From JAJFTV01 sp964426355 (lineage in GTDB: Bacteria > Chloroflexota > Anaerolineae > Anaerolineales > Anaerolineaceae), in the NCBI GenBank assembly GCA_964426355.1, contig CAYRRA010000041.1:1-25169 (forward strand): a stretch of 25,169 nt of DNA, in the 5' to 3' direction. This document shows positions 15,817 through 23,409 of the stretch, piece by piece. The translations under genes and the position numbers were made by a program. The notes under the pieces are model-generated. The model ran no database searches. It saw only the letters and a program-made list of their open reading frames with translations, and had not been told where the DNA came from. How positions within the stretch are numbered: position 1 is the stretch's first letter; the number at the start of each line of letters is the position of its first letter.

Positions 15817-17787
15817 ATGGCATTAAGTGAAGTTGTGAACCATTCTCCGATATTCAACCTGGCTCCCTGGGTTGTTTTCCTGCCGCTGGTCGGGCTGCTC
15901 ATCAACCTGATTTCTGGAAAATACCTGGGAGAAAAGGGAGTGGGCATTACCGCCAGCCTGGCAACAGGGTTGTCTTTTGTCTTATCTGTCATCCTGCTGT
16001 TTGCCCTGCGCGGTGTTGAACACGCCGTATCGGTAAAACTTGCCGATTGGATCACGGTGGGCAATTTTGACCTGAGCTGGACATTCCGCGTTGATACACT
16101 TTCAACCGTGATGATGCTGGTGGTGAGCGGTGTGGGCACGCTGATTCATATCTACGCCATCGGTTACATGCACGATGATGTACGTCATAACGGTGATCCC
16201 GGTCGTTTCCGTCGTTTCTTCGTCTTCTTCAACCTGTTCATCCTGGCGATGATGATTTTGGTGAGTGCGGACAACTACCTGATGTTGTTCGTGGGTTGGG
16301 AAGGTGTTGGTCTCTGTTCCTACCTGCTGATTGGTTTCTGGTATGACAAAGGAGCCGATGGCATTGCCAACGCGCAGGCAGGTAAAAAAGCGTTCATCGT
16401 CAACCGCATTGGCGATCTCGGTTTGCTGATTGCCATGTTTATCCTGTTCGGCGCATTCGGCACGCTTCAGTTTGACCAGATTTTTGCAAAGGCTCCAGAA
16501 GTATCCACCGGTATCATTGTGGTGATTACCCTCTTCATGCTGCTGGGTGTGACCGGGAAATCGGCGCAGCTTCCGTTGTACGTCTGGCTTCCGGATGCGA
16601 TGGCAGGTCCAACCCCGGTTTCTGCGTTGATCCATGCTGCCACAATGGTGACAGCCGGTGTGTACCTGGTGGTGCGTTCTTCTGCGCTCTTTGCGCTGGT
16701 TCCCGCTGCACAGGATGTAGTCATGTGGGTGGGCGCAATTACGGCTTTGTTCGCCGCAACCATTGCCGTGGCGCAGTTTGATATAAAGCGCGTGCTGGCA
16801 TATTCCACCATCAGCCAGCTTGGTTTTATGGTGGCGGCGGCTGGTATGGGCGCGCACGTGGCGGCGATGTTCCACCTTGCCACGCATGCTTTCTTCAAGG
16901 CATTGCTCTTTCTCTCTGCTGGTTCGGTGATCCAGGGGTTAGAGCGCGGGGCACATGGCGACCATGACAGCCATGCGATTGATCCGCAGGATATGCGCAA
17001 CATGGGTGGTTTGCAGCGTAAGATGCCAATCACCTTTTGGGTTTATCTTATCGGCGCACTGGCAATTGCAGGCATTGTCCCATTGGCTGGTTTCTTCTCA
17101 AAAGATGAAATCCTGGCTGCTGCGAACCAGGTTTCACTGCCGGTATACATCATTCTTACACTGGCGGCTTTCCTGACCGCGTTTTACATGGGACGGCAGA
17201 TTTTCATGGTCTTTTTTGGCAAGGCGCGCAGCGCTCCGGCTGAACACGCTACAGAAAGCCCGCTGGTGGTGACTGTTCCTCTGATGATCCTGGCAGCGCT
17301 TTCTGTGGTGGGCGGGGCAATGAATTTGCCCGGTCTGCACACCTTAGGTCATTGGTTGGAGCATACAGTTGGGCATGGTCTGGAAGTAGAGTTCTCCATC
17401 ACGGTGGCAGTGATTTCACTGGGAATATCAATCCTGGGATTGATCCTTGCCTGGTCGGTTTACGGGCGTGTATCTCTTGGAAAACCGGATTCACCCGATC
17501 CCCTGGCTGTCCGGTTGGGGTGGTTTTTCAAGGGGATGAACCGAAAATGGTGGGTGGATGAGTTCTACCACGCGGTGATTGTGCGTCCGTATACGTATGT
17601 TTCCAACGTGCTGCTCGGTGAGTGGATGGACCAGGAAGTGATCGATGGCGCAGTGAACGATGTAGGCGGGCTGACGCGCTTCCTGTCCGGCGCAGTGCGG
17701 AAACTGGAAAACGGCTATGTGCGCTCCTATGCCCTCAGCATCCTGGTGGGCGCAGTGCTGATACTGGCTTATATTTTGATGAAGTGA
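15817..17787 (+). CDS. nuoL: NADH-quinone oxidoreductase subunit L
   Basis: NuoL is the distal antiporter-like proton pump of complex I. The residues of the channel are present: E162 in GWEGVGLCSYLLIGF, K248 in TGKSAQLPLYVWLPDA and H273 in LIHAATMVTAG. The C-terminal region, with WWVDEFYHAVIV and a final membrane helix, corresponds to the long lateral helix and its anchor that clamps the membrane arm. About 656 residues, normal length. ATG 15817 has GGGAG 5 bases upstream. ATG 15805, eight bases after nuoK and with AGGG at 11 bases, would add four residues. Confidence 0.95.
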   Translation: MALSEVVNHSPIFNLAPWVVFLPLVGLLINLISGKYLGEKGVGITASLATGLSFVLSVILLFALRGVEHAVSVKLADWITVGNFDLSWTFRVDTLSTVMMLVVSGVGTLIHIYAIGYMHDDVRHNGDPGRFRRFFVFFNLFILAMMILVSADNYLMLFVGWEGVGLCSYLLIGFWYDKGADGIANAQAGKKAFIVNRIGDLGLLIAMFILFGAFGTLQFDQIFAKAPEVSTGIIVVITLFMLLGVTGKSAQLPLYVWLPDAMAGPTPVSALIHAATMVTAGVYLVVRSSALFALVPAAQDVVMWVGAITALFAATIAVAQFDIKRVLAYSTISQLGFMVAAAGMGAHVAAMFHLATHAFFKALLFLSAGSVIQGLERGAHGDHDSHAIDPQDMRNMGGLQRKMPITFWVYLIGALAIAGIVPLAGFFSKDEILAAANQVSLPVYIILTLAAFLTAFYMGRQIFMVFFGKARSAPAEHATESPLVVTVPLMILAALSVVGGAMNLPGLHTLGHWLEHTVGHGLEVEFSITVAVISLGISILGLILAWSVYGRVSLGKPDSPDPLAVRLGWFFKGMNRKWWVDEFYHAVIVRPYTYVSNVLLGEWMDQEVIDGAVNDVGGLTRFLSGAVRKLENGYVRSYALSILVGAVLILAYILMK

Positions 17788-17791
17788 TTTT

Positions 17792-17857
17792 ATGCGATTG
17801 TATAGGGTTTATTCGATGAATGACTGCATGAACTACATGGAAGGGGAAAGCTTATGA
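17792..17857 (+). other. possible 21-codon leader ORF before nuoM (ATGA overlap)
   Basis: The 66-bp gap between nuoL and nuoM is the longest inside the operon. An ATG at 17792 opens a 21-codon frame beginning MRLYRVYSMNDC, whose TGA at 17855-17857 overlaps the nuoM ATG at 17854. It has no visible ribosome site but lies four bases after the nuoL stop, so re-initiating ribosomes could translate it. It may be chance. Confidence 0.2.
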
Positions 17858-19362
17858 ATACTGGCTTGAATCCTCTGTTGTTGGTGACCTTCTTCCCGCT
17901 GGTTGGGGTTCTGGTCATTGCATTTCTCAAAAATGAGCAGAAGACCGCCATCCGTTGGACTGCACTGGCGACAGCACTGGTGACATTTGCTTTATCCCTC
18001 TGGATGTTGGGGATGTTTGACGCACAGAACCCGGATTTACAGATGAAGACCAACCTGTGGTGGTTCAGTTTTGCCGATATGAAAGTGAACTTCCTGCTGG
18101 GTGTGGATGGATTGAGCATCCTGATGGTCCTGCTGACCACCTTCCTTGCGCCATTGGTGATTCTTTCCACCTGGTCGGCGATTGATGACCGCGTGAAGAC
18201 TTTTATGATGTTCTTTCTGCTGCTCGAGGTGGGGTTGACCGGTGTTTTCCTGGCGCTTGACCTGGTGCTGTTCTACATCTTCTGGGAGTTCACGCTTGTG
18301 CCGATGTACTTCTTGATCGGTATTTGGGGCAGTGAGCGCAGGATTTATGCCACCATCAAGTTCTTCCTGTTCACAATGGCAGGTTCGGTGTTGATGCTCA
18401 TCGCCATTTTCTTTATTGGCATCCAGGCGGGTACTTTCTCTTTCACCGACCTGGTCGCCAACCGACAGCTTTTTGCGGATGCACAGCTTTGGCTTTTCCT
18501 GGCTTTTGCGCTTGCCTTTGCCATCAAAGTGCCGATGTTCCCCCTGCATACCTGGCTGCCCGATGCGCACGTCCAGGCTCCTGCTGCGGGTTCGGTCATC
18601 CTGGCGGGTGTGATGCTGAAGATGGGTACGTATGGCTTTTTGCGGTTCAACGTAAGCCTGTTCCCTGAAATGGCTGTCAAAGCAGCCCCGTACATTGCCA
18701 TCCTGGCGGTGGTGGGTATTATTTATGGCGCAGCGGTGTCTTTTGCGCAAAAAGATGTAAAGAAACTGGTGGCGTATTCATCCGTCAGCCACCTCGGTTT
18801 TGTCATGTTGGGCATCTTTGCGTTGAACGCACAAGGCATCTCCGGTGCAGTGCTGCAAATGGTCAACCACGGTTTGAGCACCGGCGCTTTATTCCTCATC
18901 GTCGGCATGCTCTACGAACGGCGGCACTCACGCGAGCTGGAATCCTTTGGCGGTTTGTGGAAGACATTACCGGTTCTGGGCGCGATTACCCTGCTGGTTA
19001 CCCTTTCTTCGGTGGGTTTGCCGGGTTTGAACGGGTTTGTGGGCGAGTTCACCATCCTGGTGGGTGCGTTCAATTCCGATGTGCTCGGCACCCCCTGGAT
19101 TACCGGGGTAGCTACGGTGGGTGTGATCCTGGCAGCCATTTACCTGCTTCACATGTTCGAAAAGGTCTTTCTGGGCACGATCCGTCACGAAGAGAACCGA
19201 ACCTTGCCCGACCTGAACTGGCGTGAAATTCTCACCCTGGCACCTATTCTGGTGATGATTTTTTGGATTGGTTTGTATCCCAAACCATTTTTTGCCTTGT
19301 TGAACCCGGCAGTAGAGAACCTGGTTTCTCTGGTGCAGTCCGCTGCTCTAGCCATGCATTAG
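17854..19362 (+). CDS. nuoM: NADH-quinone oxidoreductase subunit M
   Basis: NuoM is the second antiporter-like proton-pumping subunit, between NuoL and NuoN. Key residues are visible: E145 (WEFTLVPMYFLIG), K225 (AIKVPMFPLHTWLPDAH) and K256 (LKMGTYGF), which replaces the terminal channel His of NuoL. The 502-residue protein has about 14 membrane helices. GGAAGGGGAAAG in the upstream gap is a strong ribosome site for ATG 17854. The gene is separated from nuoN by 24 bp. Confidence 0.96.
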   Translation: MNTGLNPLLLVTFFPLVGVLVIAFLKNEQKTAIRWTALATALVTFALSLWMLGMFDAQNPDLQMKTNLWWFSFADMKVNFLLGVDGLSILMVLLTTFLAPLVILSTWSAIDDRVKTFMMFFLLLEVGLTGVFLALDLVLFYIFWEFTLVPMYFLIGIWGSERRIYATIKFFLFTMAGSVLMLIAIFFIGIQAGTFSFTDLVANRQLFADAQLWLFLAFALAFAIKVPMFPLHTWLPDAHVQAPAAGSVILAGVMLKMGTYGFLRFNVSLFPEMAVKAAPYIAILAVVGIIYGAAVSFAQKDVKKLVAYSSVSHLGFVMLGIFALNAQGISGAVLQMVNHGLSTGALFLIVGMLYERRHSRELESFGGLWKTLPVLGAITLLVTLSSVGLPGLNGFVGEFTILVGAFNSDVLGTPWITGVATVGVILAAIYLLHMFEKVFLGTIRHEENRTLPDLNWREILTLAPILVMIFWIGLYPKPFFALLNPAVENLVSLVQSAALAMH

Positions 19363-19386
19363 CGGCGTTTTAGGAGATGGAAATCG

Positions 19387-20829
19387 ATGACCAATGCTGA
19401 TTTAATAGCTCTTTTACCCCTGATTGTCGTCGTGTGCTGGGCGATTTTGCTGCTTTTGGTGGATCTTTACATCCCCAAAGACCGGAAAGGGATCACCGCA
19501 TTCCTGGCTGCGCTGGGAATGGCGGCAGGATTGGGTTTAAACCTGCCGCGCCTCGATTGGACTGTGACAGCCTTCAAGAATATGGCAGTGGTGGACGGCT
19601 TTTCGGTTTTTCTCAGCTCGCTTTTCCTGGTTTGCGGTATTGCAGCAATCGGTCTGGCGTACGATTATTTGAAGCGGATGCAGATTGAACGAGGCGAGTA
19701 TTACCCGCTGTTGATGCTTTCGGTCAGTGGGATGATGTTGATGTCTCATGCCAACGACCTGTTGGTGGTCTTTCTGGCGCTTGAACTGCTTTCCATCCCG
19801 CTGTATGTGCTGGCTGGCTTTGCTCAACCACGGGTCGAATCAGAAGAATCTTCGCTGAAGTACTTTTTATTGGGGACGTTTTCGGCGGCATTTGTTCTGT
19901 ACGGCGTGGCGTTGATCTTCGGGGCAACCGGCTACACCAACCTGCGTGAGATTGTCATGGTGGTGAGCAACGGTAGCCTTTTGAACACAACGTTATTCCT
20001 GGTCGGCGCTGCGATGTTGCTGGTTGGGTTTGCCTTTAAGACGGCGGTGGTTCCCTTCCATGCCTGGGCGCCGGATGTTTACCAGGGCGCACCTTCCCCG
20101 GTGACCGGTTTCATGTCGATTGGCGCCAAGGCAGCCGGCATTGCCGCGTTGCTGCGTGTCTTTATGGTGGCGTTTCCCACCCTGTCGGCAGACCTGACGC
20201 CGGCGCTGTGGGTGCTGGCAGCCCTGACTATGCTGTTGGGAAACCTGGTCGCCATTTCACAGCAGAATATCAAGCGTATGTTGGGGTATTCATCGATTGC
20301 GAACGGCGGTTATTTGCTGATGGCTTTTGTCACCTTTGGTAAAAGCGAAATCGTGACTGAAACGATTGCCGGGATGTTGTTCTTCCTGGCGGCGTATGCC
20401 CTGACGAACTTTGCTGCCTGGGGTGTGGTGGTGGCGCTGGAGCGCGGCAAAGGTGAAGGACTGGAACTGGAAGATTATGCCGGGTTGGGCAAGGCGCATC
20501 CCTGGATGGCGCTGGCTATGATGGTTGCGATGCTTTCCTTTACCGGTGTTCCCCTGACGATGGGTTTCTGGGGTAAGTTTTATCTTTTCCGCAGCGTGGT
20601 GCAGGGCGGGTTCGTCAGCCTGGCGGTGATTGGCTTGCTCACTTCGGTGATCTCGGCGTTTTACTACCTGCGCGTGGTGGTGGTGATGTACATGAAACCC
20701 GGTACGCCGCAGGTATCCGGCGATTTCTGGTTGAAGCTGGTTACCATCGGTTCAGCGGCTGCTGTGCTGTTGTTGAGCTTCATCCCTGGCAGCCTGATTC
20801 AGTGGGTGACGCAGGCGTTGCTGCGCTGA
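19387..20829 (+). CDS. nuoN: NADH-quinone oxidoreductase subunit N
   Basis: NuoN is the antiporter-like proton pump nearest the quinone end and the last gene of the operon. E133 (ALELLSIPLYVLAGF), K218 (AFKTAVVPFHAWAPD) and K248 (SIGAKAAG) form the expected proton path. The 480-residue length is normal. AGGAG at 19372-19376 lies 10 bases before the ATG. No gene follows on this strand in the window; the next genes are convergent, 526 bp away. Confidence 0.96.
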   Translation: MTNADLIALLPLIVVVCWAILLLLVDLYIPKDRKGITAFLAALGMAAGLGLNLPRLDWTVTAFKNMAVVDGFSVFLSSLFLVCGIAAIGLAYDYLKRMQIERGEYYPLLMLSVSGMMLMSHANDLLVVFLALELLSIPLYVLAGFAQPRVESEESSLKYFLLGTFSAAFVLYGVALIFGATGYTNLREIVMVVSNGSLLNTTLFLVGAAMLLVGFAFKTAVVPFHAWAPDVYQGAPSPVTGFMSIGAKAAGIAALLRVFMVAFPTLSADLTPALWVLAALTMLLGNLVAISQQNIKRMLGYSSIANGGYLLMAFVTFGKSEIVTETIAGMLFFLAAYALTNFAAWGVVVALERGKGEGLELEDYAGLGKAHPWMALAMMVAMLSFTGVPLTMGFWGKFYLFRSVVQGGFVSLAVIGLLTSVISAFYYLRVVVVMYMKPGTPQVSGDFWLKLVTIGSAAAVLLLSFIPGSLIQWVTQALLR

Positions 20830-20933
20830 TGGGTTGGTTGAAGAGAGAGACGGAAAGCAGAGAGTGGTTCTCTGTGTTTCGTGATTGAGTAATTCGCGAT
20901 TGGGGTGATTCATGCCGCAGTCACCTTACTGCC

Positions 20934-20996
20934 CCCCTTCGCAAGGGGAGTCAGGGGGATTGCTCTGCGAGGTTCTCCGAACCGAGCCCTGACTCC
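20934..20996. repeat. nested inverted repeats around copy 1 of the ~100-bp repeat
   Basis: A perfect hairpin with arms CCCCTT (20934-20939) and AAGGGG (20943-20948) is followed by a 10-bp inverted repeat, GGAGTCAGGG (20947-20956) against CCCTGACTCC (20987-20996). That repeat encloses GGTTC-TCC-GAACC (20971-20983). Copy 2 keeps the inner hairpin and the right arm but lacks the left outer arm. Confidence 0.65.
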
Positions 20997-21052
20997 TGCC
21001 GGTGAGGACCATCAGCCCCAGCGGGGCGTTGTTTCCAGCCGTGGGATTTATC
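20954..21052. repeat. ~100-bp direct repeat, copy 1
   Basis: It matches 21260-21360. The first 47 bases (from GGGGGATTGCTC) differ at one position, and the next ~28 bases at two positions plus one inserted base; the tail is looser. It contains the hairpin GGTTC-TCC-GAACC and a GC-rich terminator-like hairpin. No transposase or target-site duplication was seen. Confidence 0.85.
21015..21034 (+). terminator. candidate terminator in repeat copy 1
   Basis: The stem GCCCC (21015-21019) / GGGGC (21023-21027) has an AGC loop and is followed by GTTGTTT, a weak U-tract. It lies 185 bp after nuoN and could end nuo transcripts. Confidence 0.4.
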
Positions 21053-21089
21053 CTTCGGCTGGCTTGTTTTCTGCTTGATTGCAACGCAG

Positions 21090-21213
21090 CCTGCCGGGCA
21101 GGGGTAATGGTGATCCCTCACATTCGTTCGGGATGACAAACCGGTGAGGACGATGAACCTCATCGCTGAGGGATCAATCCCTCAGCTAAGGGACTACGCC
21201 GGATGAATCCGGC
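21090..21213. repeat. cluster of short inverted repeats between the two direct repeats
   Basis: Near-perfect short hairpins follow one another. CCTGC/GCAGG is at 21090-21102. A REP-like GATCCCTCA...GGGATGACA element is at 21112-21138. CGATGA/TCATCG is at 21151-21165. A 9-bp stem GCTGAGGGA/TCCCTCAGC with loop TCAA is at 21165-21186. GCCGGAT/ATCCGGC is at 21198-21213. The CGGTGAGGAC near 21141-21150 recurs in repeat copy 1 at about 21000-21009. Confidence 0.7.
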
Positions 21214-21259
21214 TGAGATGTGCTTGTGGCAGCGAGACGTTGTGTTACGTTGGGTTGCG

Positions 21260-21360
21260 GGGGGATTGCTCGGCGAGGTTCTCCGAACCGAGCCCTGACT
21301 CCTGCCGGGTGAAGACCATAAGCCCCAGCGGGGCGCTTTTTCAAGCCAGTGGGGTTTATT
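21260..21360. repeat. ~100-bp direct repeat, copy 2, reaching into the MFS gene end
   Basis: It is near-identical to 20954-21052 over its first 75 bases. Its last bases (GGTTTATTC against GATTTATCC in copy 1) include the complement of the MFS stop codon at 21356-21358, so the repeat boundary and the gene end coincide. Confidence 0.85.
21322..21341 (+). terminator. intrinsic terminator-like hairpin in repeat copy 2
   Basis: The stem GCCCC (21322-21326) / GGGGC (21330-21334) with AGC loop is followed by GC and TTTTT (21337-21341), a standard intrinsic terminator form for + strand transcripts. It would stop nuo read-through before it becomes antisense to the MFS gene. On the opposite strand only a poor T-tract follows. 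Confidence 0.5.
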
Positions 21361-22585
21361 CGCCACCGGACGTGGTTTCTTCATGATTGTTATATTGCCT
21401 GCCCAGCAGCCCCAATACGGGGGTCAGCAGCAGCGCGGAGGTGAGGATGCCGACCGGCATGGAGATGCGCCGGGCGATGATGCCTACTCCCGGTCCGCCA
21501 GCAATCTGACCAATGGCGTCCACCTGCCCTGCCATCGAAAGTACGGTTGCGCGCACCTGTGGATCCAACTTCTGGTTCACCCAGGTGGTGTGCAGCGGGT
21601 AGATGATGCGGCGCAGCACGCCAATCGCCCACAGCAAGCCGATAGCAAACCACAACTGACCGGCAAATGCAAACAAACCCAAAGTCAATGAAAGCCCTGC
21701 GGAAGCAATCAAAAGCGTTTTGATGAGCGGGCGGTTCCCGGTGTGATCGAGGCGTTTCTTCACCAGTCCAAGCGCCAGGGCAGAAAGCCCCAGTTCTACA
21801 ATCTGGATGAAGCCAAACCAGATCACCGATGAAAACAGCGGGAAGGTGAACCGTTCCAGCATCAAAGCAATCCAGAGGCGGTCAAAGCCCTCGCTGTAGA
21901 TACCGTAAAAGAACCCGATGGAAAGGATGCTGACTAGCACCGGGCGCACCTTGAGCATCCCCAACCCCTGCCGCATGGATGCCAGCATGTTCTGAAAGGT
22001 ATGCCGGGTCTCGCGCGGTGCGGGTTTAAAGTTGTTTTCCGGCATGATGACGGCGAGCAGAGCTGCAAGAAACAGAAACATTCCCCCGGCAATCAGCAGC
22101 GGCAGGCGCAAGTTAACGGCGCCCAATGCGGTTCCTATGATGATGCCCAGCGCTCCGCCCAGTTGTTCGCGCTGTGCGCCGTGCAGAAAAGCAGCTCCGG
22201 CATTCTCCTCTCCAATTTCGTCGGTGATCCATGCCTGTAGCGCACCGCTGGTGAAGGTATGCCCGGTTCCCCATACCAGTTGCGCCAGCAGGATGGGAAC
22301 AAAAAATGCCCAGATACCTTGCATCATCAACCCCAAACCGACCAGGAAATAGCCAATCAGAACCGAAAGCCGGCGGCTGTAAAGGTCGGCGACGATGCCG
22401 GTGGGGATTTCAAAGAGCAGGACGGTGATTTCCAGCGTGGTGCCGACCAGGACGAGTTGAAGCGGGTCGAGCCGGGCTTCGACGACAAAATAAACGCTGT
22501 CCATTGAAAACGCCATCCAGAACAGCATGGACACCAAAAAGGAAAGCAGCAGGTAAACGGGGTAGGCTTTTTGTGGTTTAAGCAA
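21356..22585 (-). CDS. MFS transporter
   Basis: This 409-residue membrane protein has the hydrophobicity of a 12-helix major facilitator. The loop between helices 2 and 3 carries GIVADLYSRR (63-72), a form of the MFS signature G-x3-D-x2-G-R-R in which Gly is replaced. The acidic residues D40 and E60 flank the first helices. The substrate is unknown; drug/efflux-type MFS proteins are the closest pattern I recognise. The start is TTG at 22585, with AAGG 7-8 bases upstream; the first in-frame ATG would remove most of helix 1. It is the last gene of the - strand set, 14 bp after the DUF92 gene, and its stop lies inside a repeat copy. Confidence 0.85.
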   Translation of the reverse strand: MLKPQKAYPVYLLLSFLVSMLFWMAFSMDSVYFVVEARLDPLQLVLVGTTLEITVLLFEIPTGIVADLYSRRLSVLIGYFLVGLGLMMQGIWAFFVPILLAQLVWGTGHTFTSGALQAWITDEIGEENAGAAFLHGAQREQLGGALGIIIGTALGAVNLRLPLLIAGGMFLFLAALLAVIMPENNFKPAPRETRHTFQNMLASMRQGLGMLKVRPVLVSILSIGFFYGIYSEGFDRLWIALMLERFTFPLFSSVIWFGFIQIVELGLSALALGLVKKRLDHTGNRPLIKTLLIASAGLSLTLGLFAFAGQLWFAIGLLWAIGVLRRIIYPLHTTWVNQKLDPQVRATVLSMAGQVDAIGQIAGGPGVGIIARRISMPVGILTSALLLTPVLGLLGRQYNNHEETTSGGE

Positions 22586-22599
22586 TGAAGTGCCTTGTG

Positions 22600-23409
22600 T
22601 TATAAGAGCAGGCAGAGCAGAGCGCCGCTGAGCGTGCAGAGCGTATTAACCCAGTCGTTGTTCAGCCAGGCAATGCCGCGCAGCAGGGTGGTAGCGCTGC
22701 CGCAGGTGTGTGTGGGATAGCGCTCGGTTTCTTTGTTGCAGACCGGGCAGCGGTAAATGGCTTGCAGGCTGGCACCCAGCAGCGAATCGACCAGGCTCCC
22801 GCCCAAGCCGGCAACAGAAATGAAGCCGAACCAGGAGACGTTTTGCCCGTTAACGAGCTCGCCCGGAGGGATTAGGAATGCCAGCAGCGCAATGAAAGCA
22901 CTTCCGCACAGTGCAGCAAATGTACCGGTGAGGGTGACCCCGCCGGACGTGCCCCGTTCGACCATTTTGAAGGTGGTGATTTTACGCGGCAGTTGCGGGC
23001 TGAGCGTACCCAGTTCGGTAGCCCAGGTGTCTGCGTTGGCGGCAGCCAAAGCACCGGCAAAAGCCAACCACGGGAGCGGTGATTGCGGAAAGGCAACGTG
23101 TGCTAACACCGCCAACCCGGCGATTCCACCATTCGCCAGCACCTGTCCCGCATCGCGCTCGCTGCCTTTGGCGTATTTCTCATCCAGCATCCCTTTTTGT
23201 TTTTTGAACAGACGCGAGAGCAGGCTGGAGGAAATAAAAAAGCCCATCAGCAGGATAGCCCAGGGTAACCCACCCAGCCCCATGATGACGGAGCCTAAAA
23301 GGAACGATGCTCCCATACCTGAACGATTCAGCGCACGCGCTTTTCTTGCGCCAAAGGCAATCAGTGCTGCCAGCGCCATACCAACGAGAAATTTTATAGG
23401 ATCAATCAT
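22600..23409 (-). CDS. DUF92 / TIGR00297 family membrane protein
   Basis: This 269-residue membrane protein shows the family motifs GSERDAGQVLANGG (82-95), ANADTWATELGTLS (124-137), VERGTSGGVTLTGTFAA (150-166) and GSLVDSLLGASLQ (204-216). A metal-site-like set C221, C224, H234 and C236 follows, then GIAWLNNDWVN (245-255). Plant and cyanobacterial relatives include VTE6, phytyl-phosphate kinase, which uses a nucleotide triphosphate to convert phytyl phosphate to the diphosphate. A prenyl or alkyl phosphate kinase activity here is therefore possible but is inference. The ATG overlaps the stop of the upstream gene by four bases (ATGA), implying coupled translation. Confidence 0.88.
   Translation of the reverse strand: MIDPIKFLVGMALAALIAFGARKARALNRSGMGASFLLGSVIMGLGGLPWAILLMGFFISSSLLSRLFKKQKGMLDEKYAKGSERDAGQVLANGGIAGLAVLAHVAFPQSPLPWLAFAGALAAANADTWATELGTLSPQLPRKITTFKMVERGTSGGVTLTGTFAALCGSAFIALLAFLIPPGELVNGQNVSWFGFISVAGLGGSLVDSLLGASLQAIYRCPVCNKETERYPTHTCGSATTLLRGIAWLNNDWVNTLCTLSGALLCLLL

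Larger units (their letters stand above)
20830..21355. other. convergent intergenic region packed with direct and inverted repeats
   Basis: This 526-bp gap between nuoN and the MFS gene holds no believable protein gene. It contains two copies of a ~100-bp repeat, a third partial match to part of it (about 21141-21151), two terminator-like hairpins and a row of short inverted repeats (listed separately). A weak hairpin with arms CAGAGA/TCTCTG at 20858-20874, followed by TGTTTC, is 28 bp after the nuoN stop and might help termination. The region is best read as accumulated intergenic repeats with transcription-termination capacity. Confidence 0.7.

Noticed and set aside
15636..18750. Long - strand open frames opposite nuoK, nuoL and nuoM
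   Set aside because: They are antisense shadows of well-conserved genes, rich in His, Arg and Gln as expected for the complement of membrane-protein codons.
20954..21360. CRISPR array or insertion sequence
   Set aside because: There are only two ~100-bp copies with unequal structured filler, no regular spacers, no terminal inverted repeats bounding a transposase and no cas gene.
20951..21384. Two - strand open frames of about 70 codons between nuoN and the MFS gene
   Set aside because: They run through the repeats and hairpins, have repeat-derived low-quality sequence and show no family resemblance; the second overlaps the MFS 3' end.
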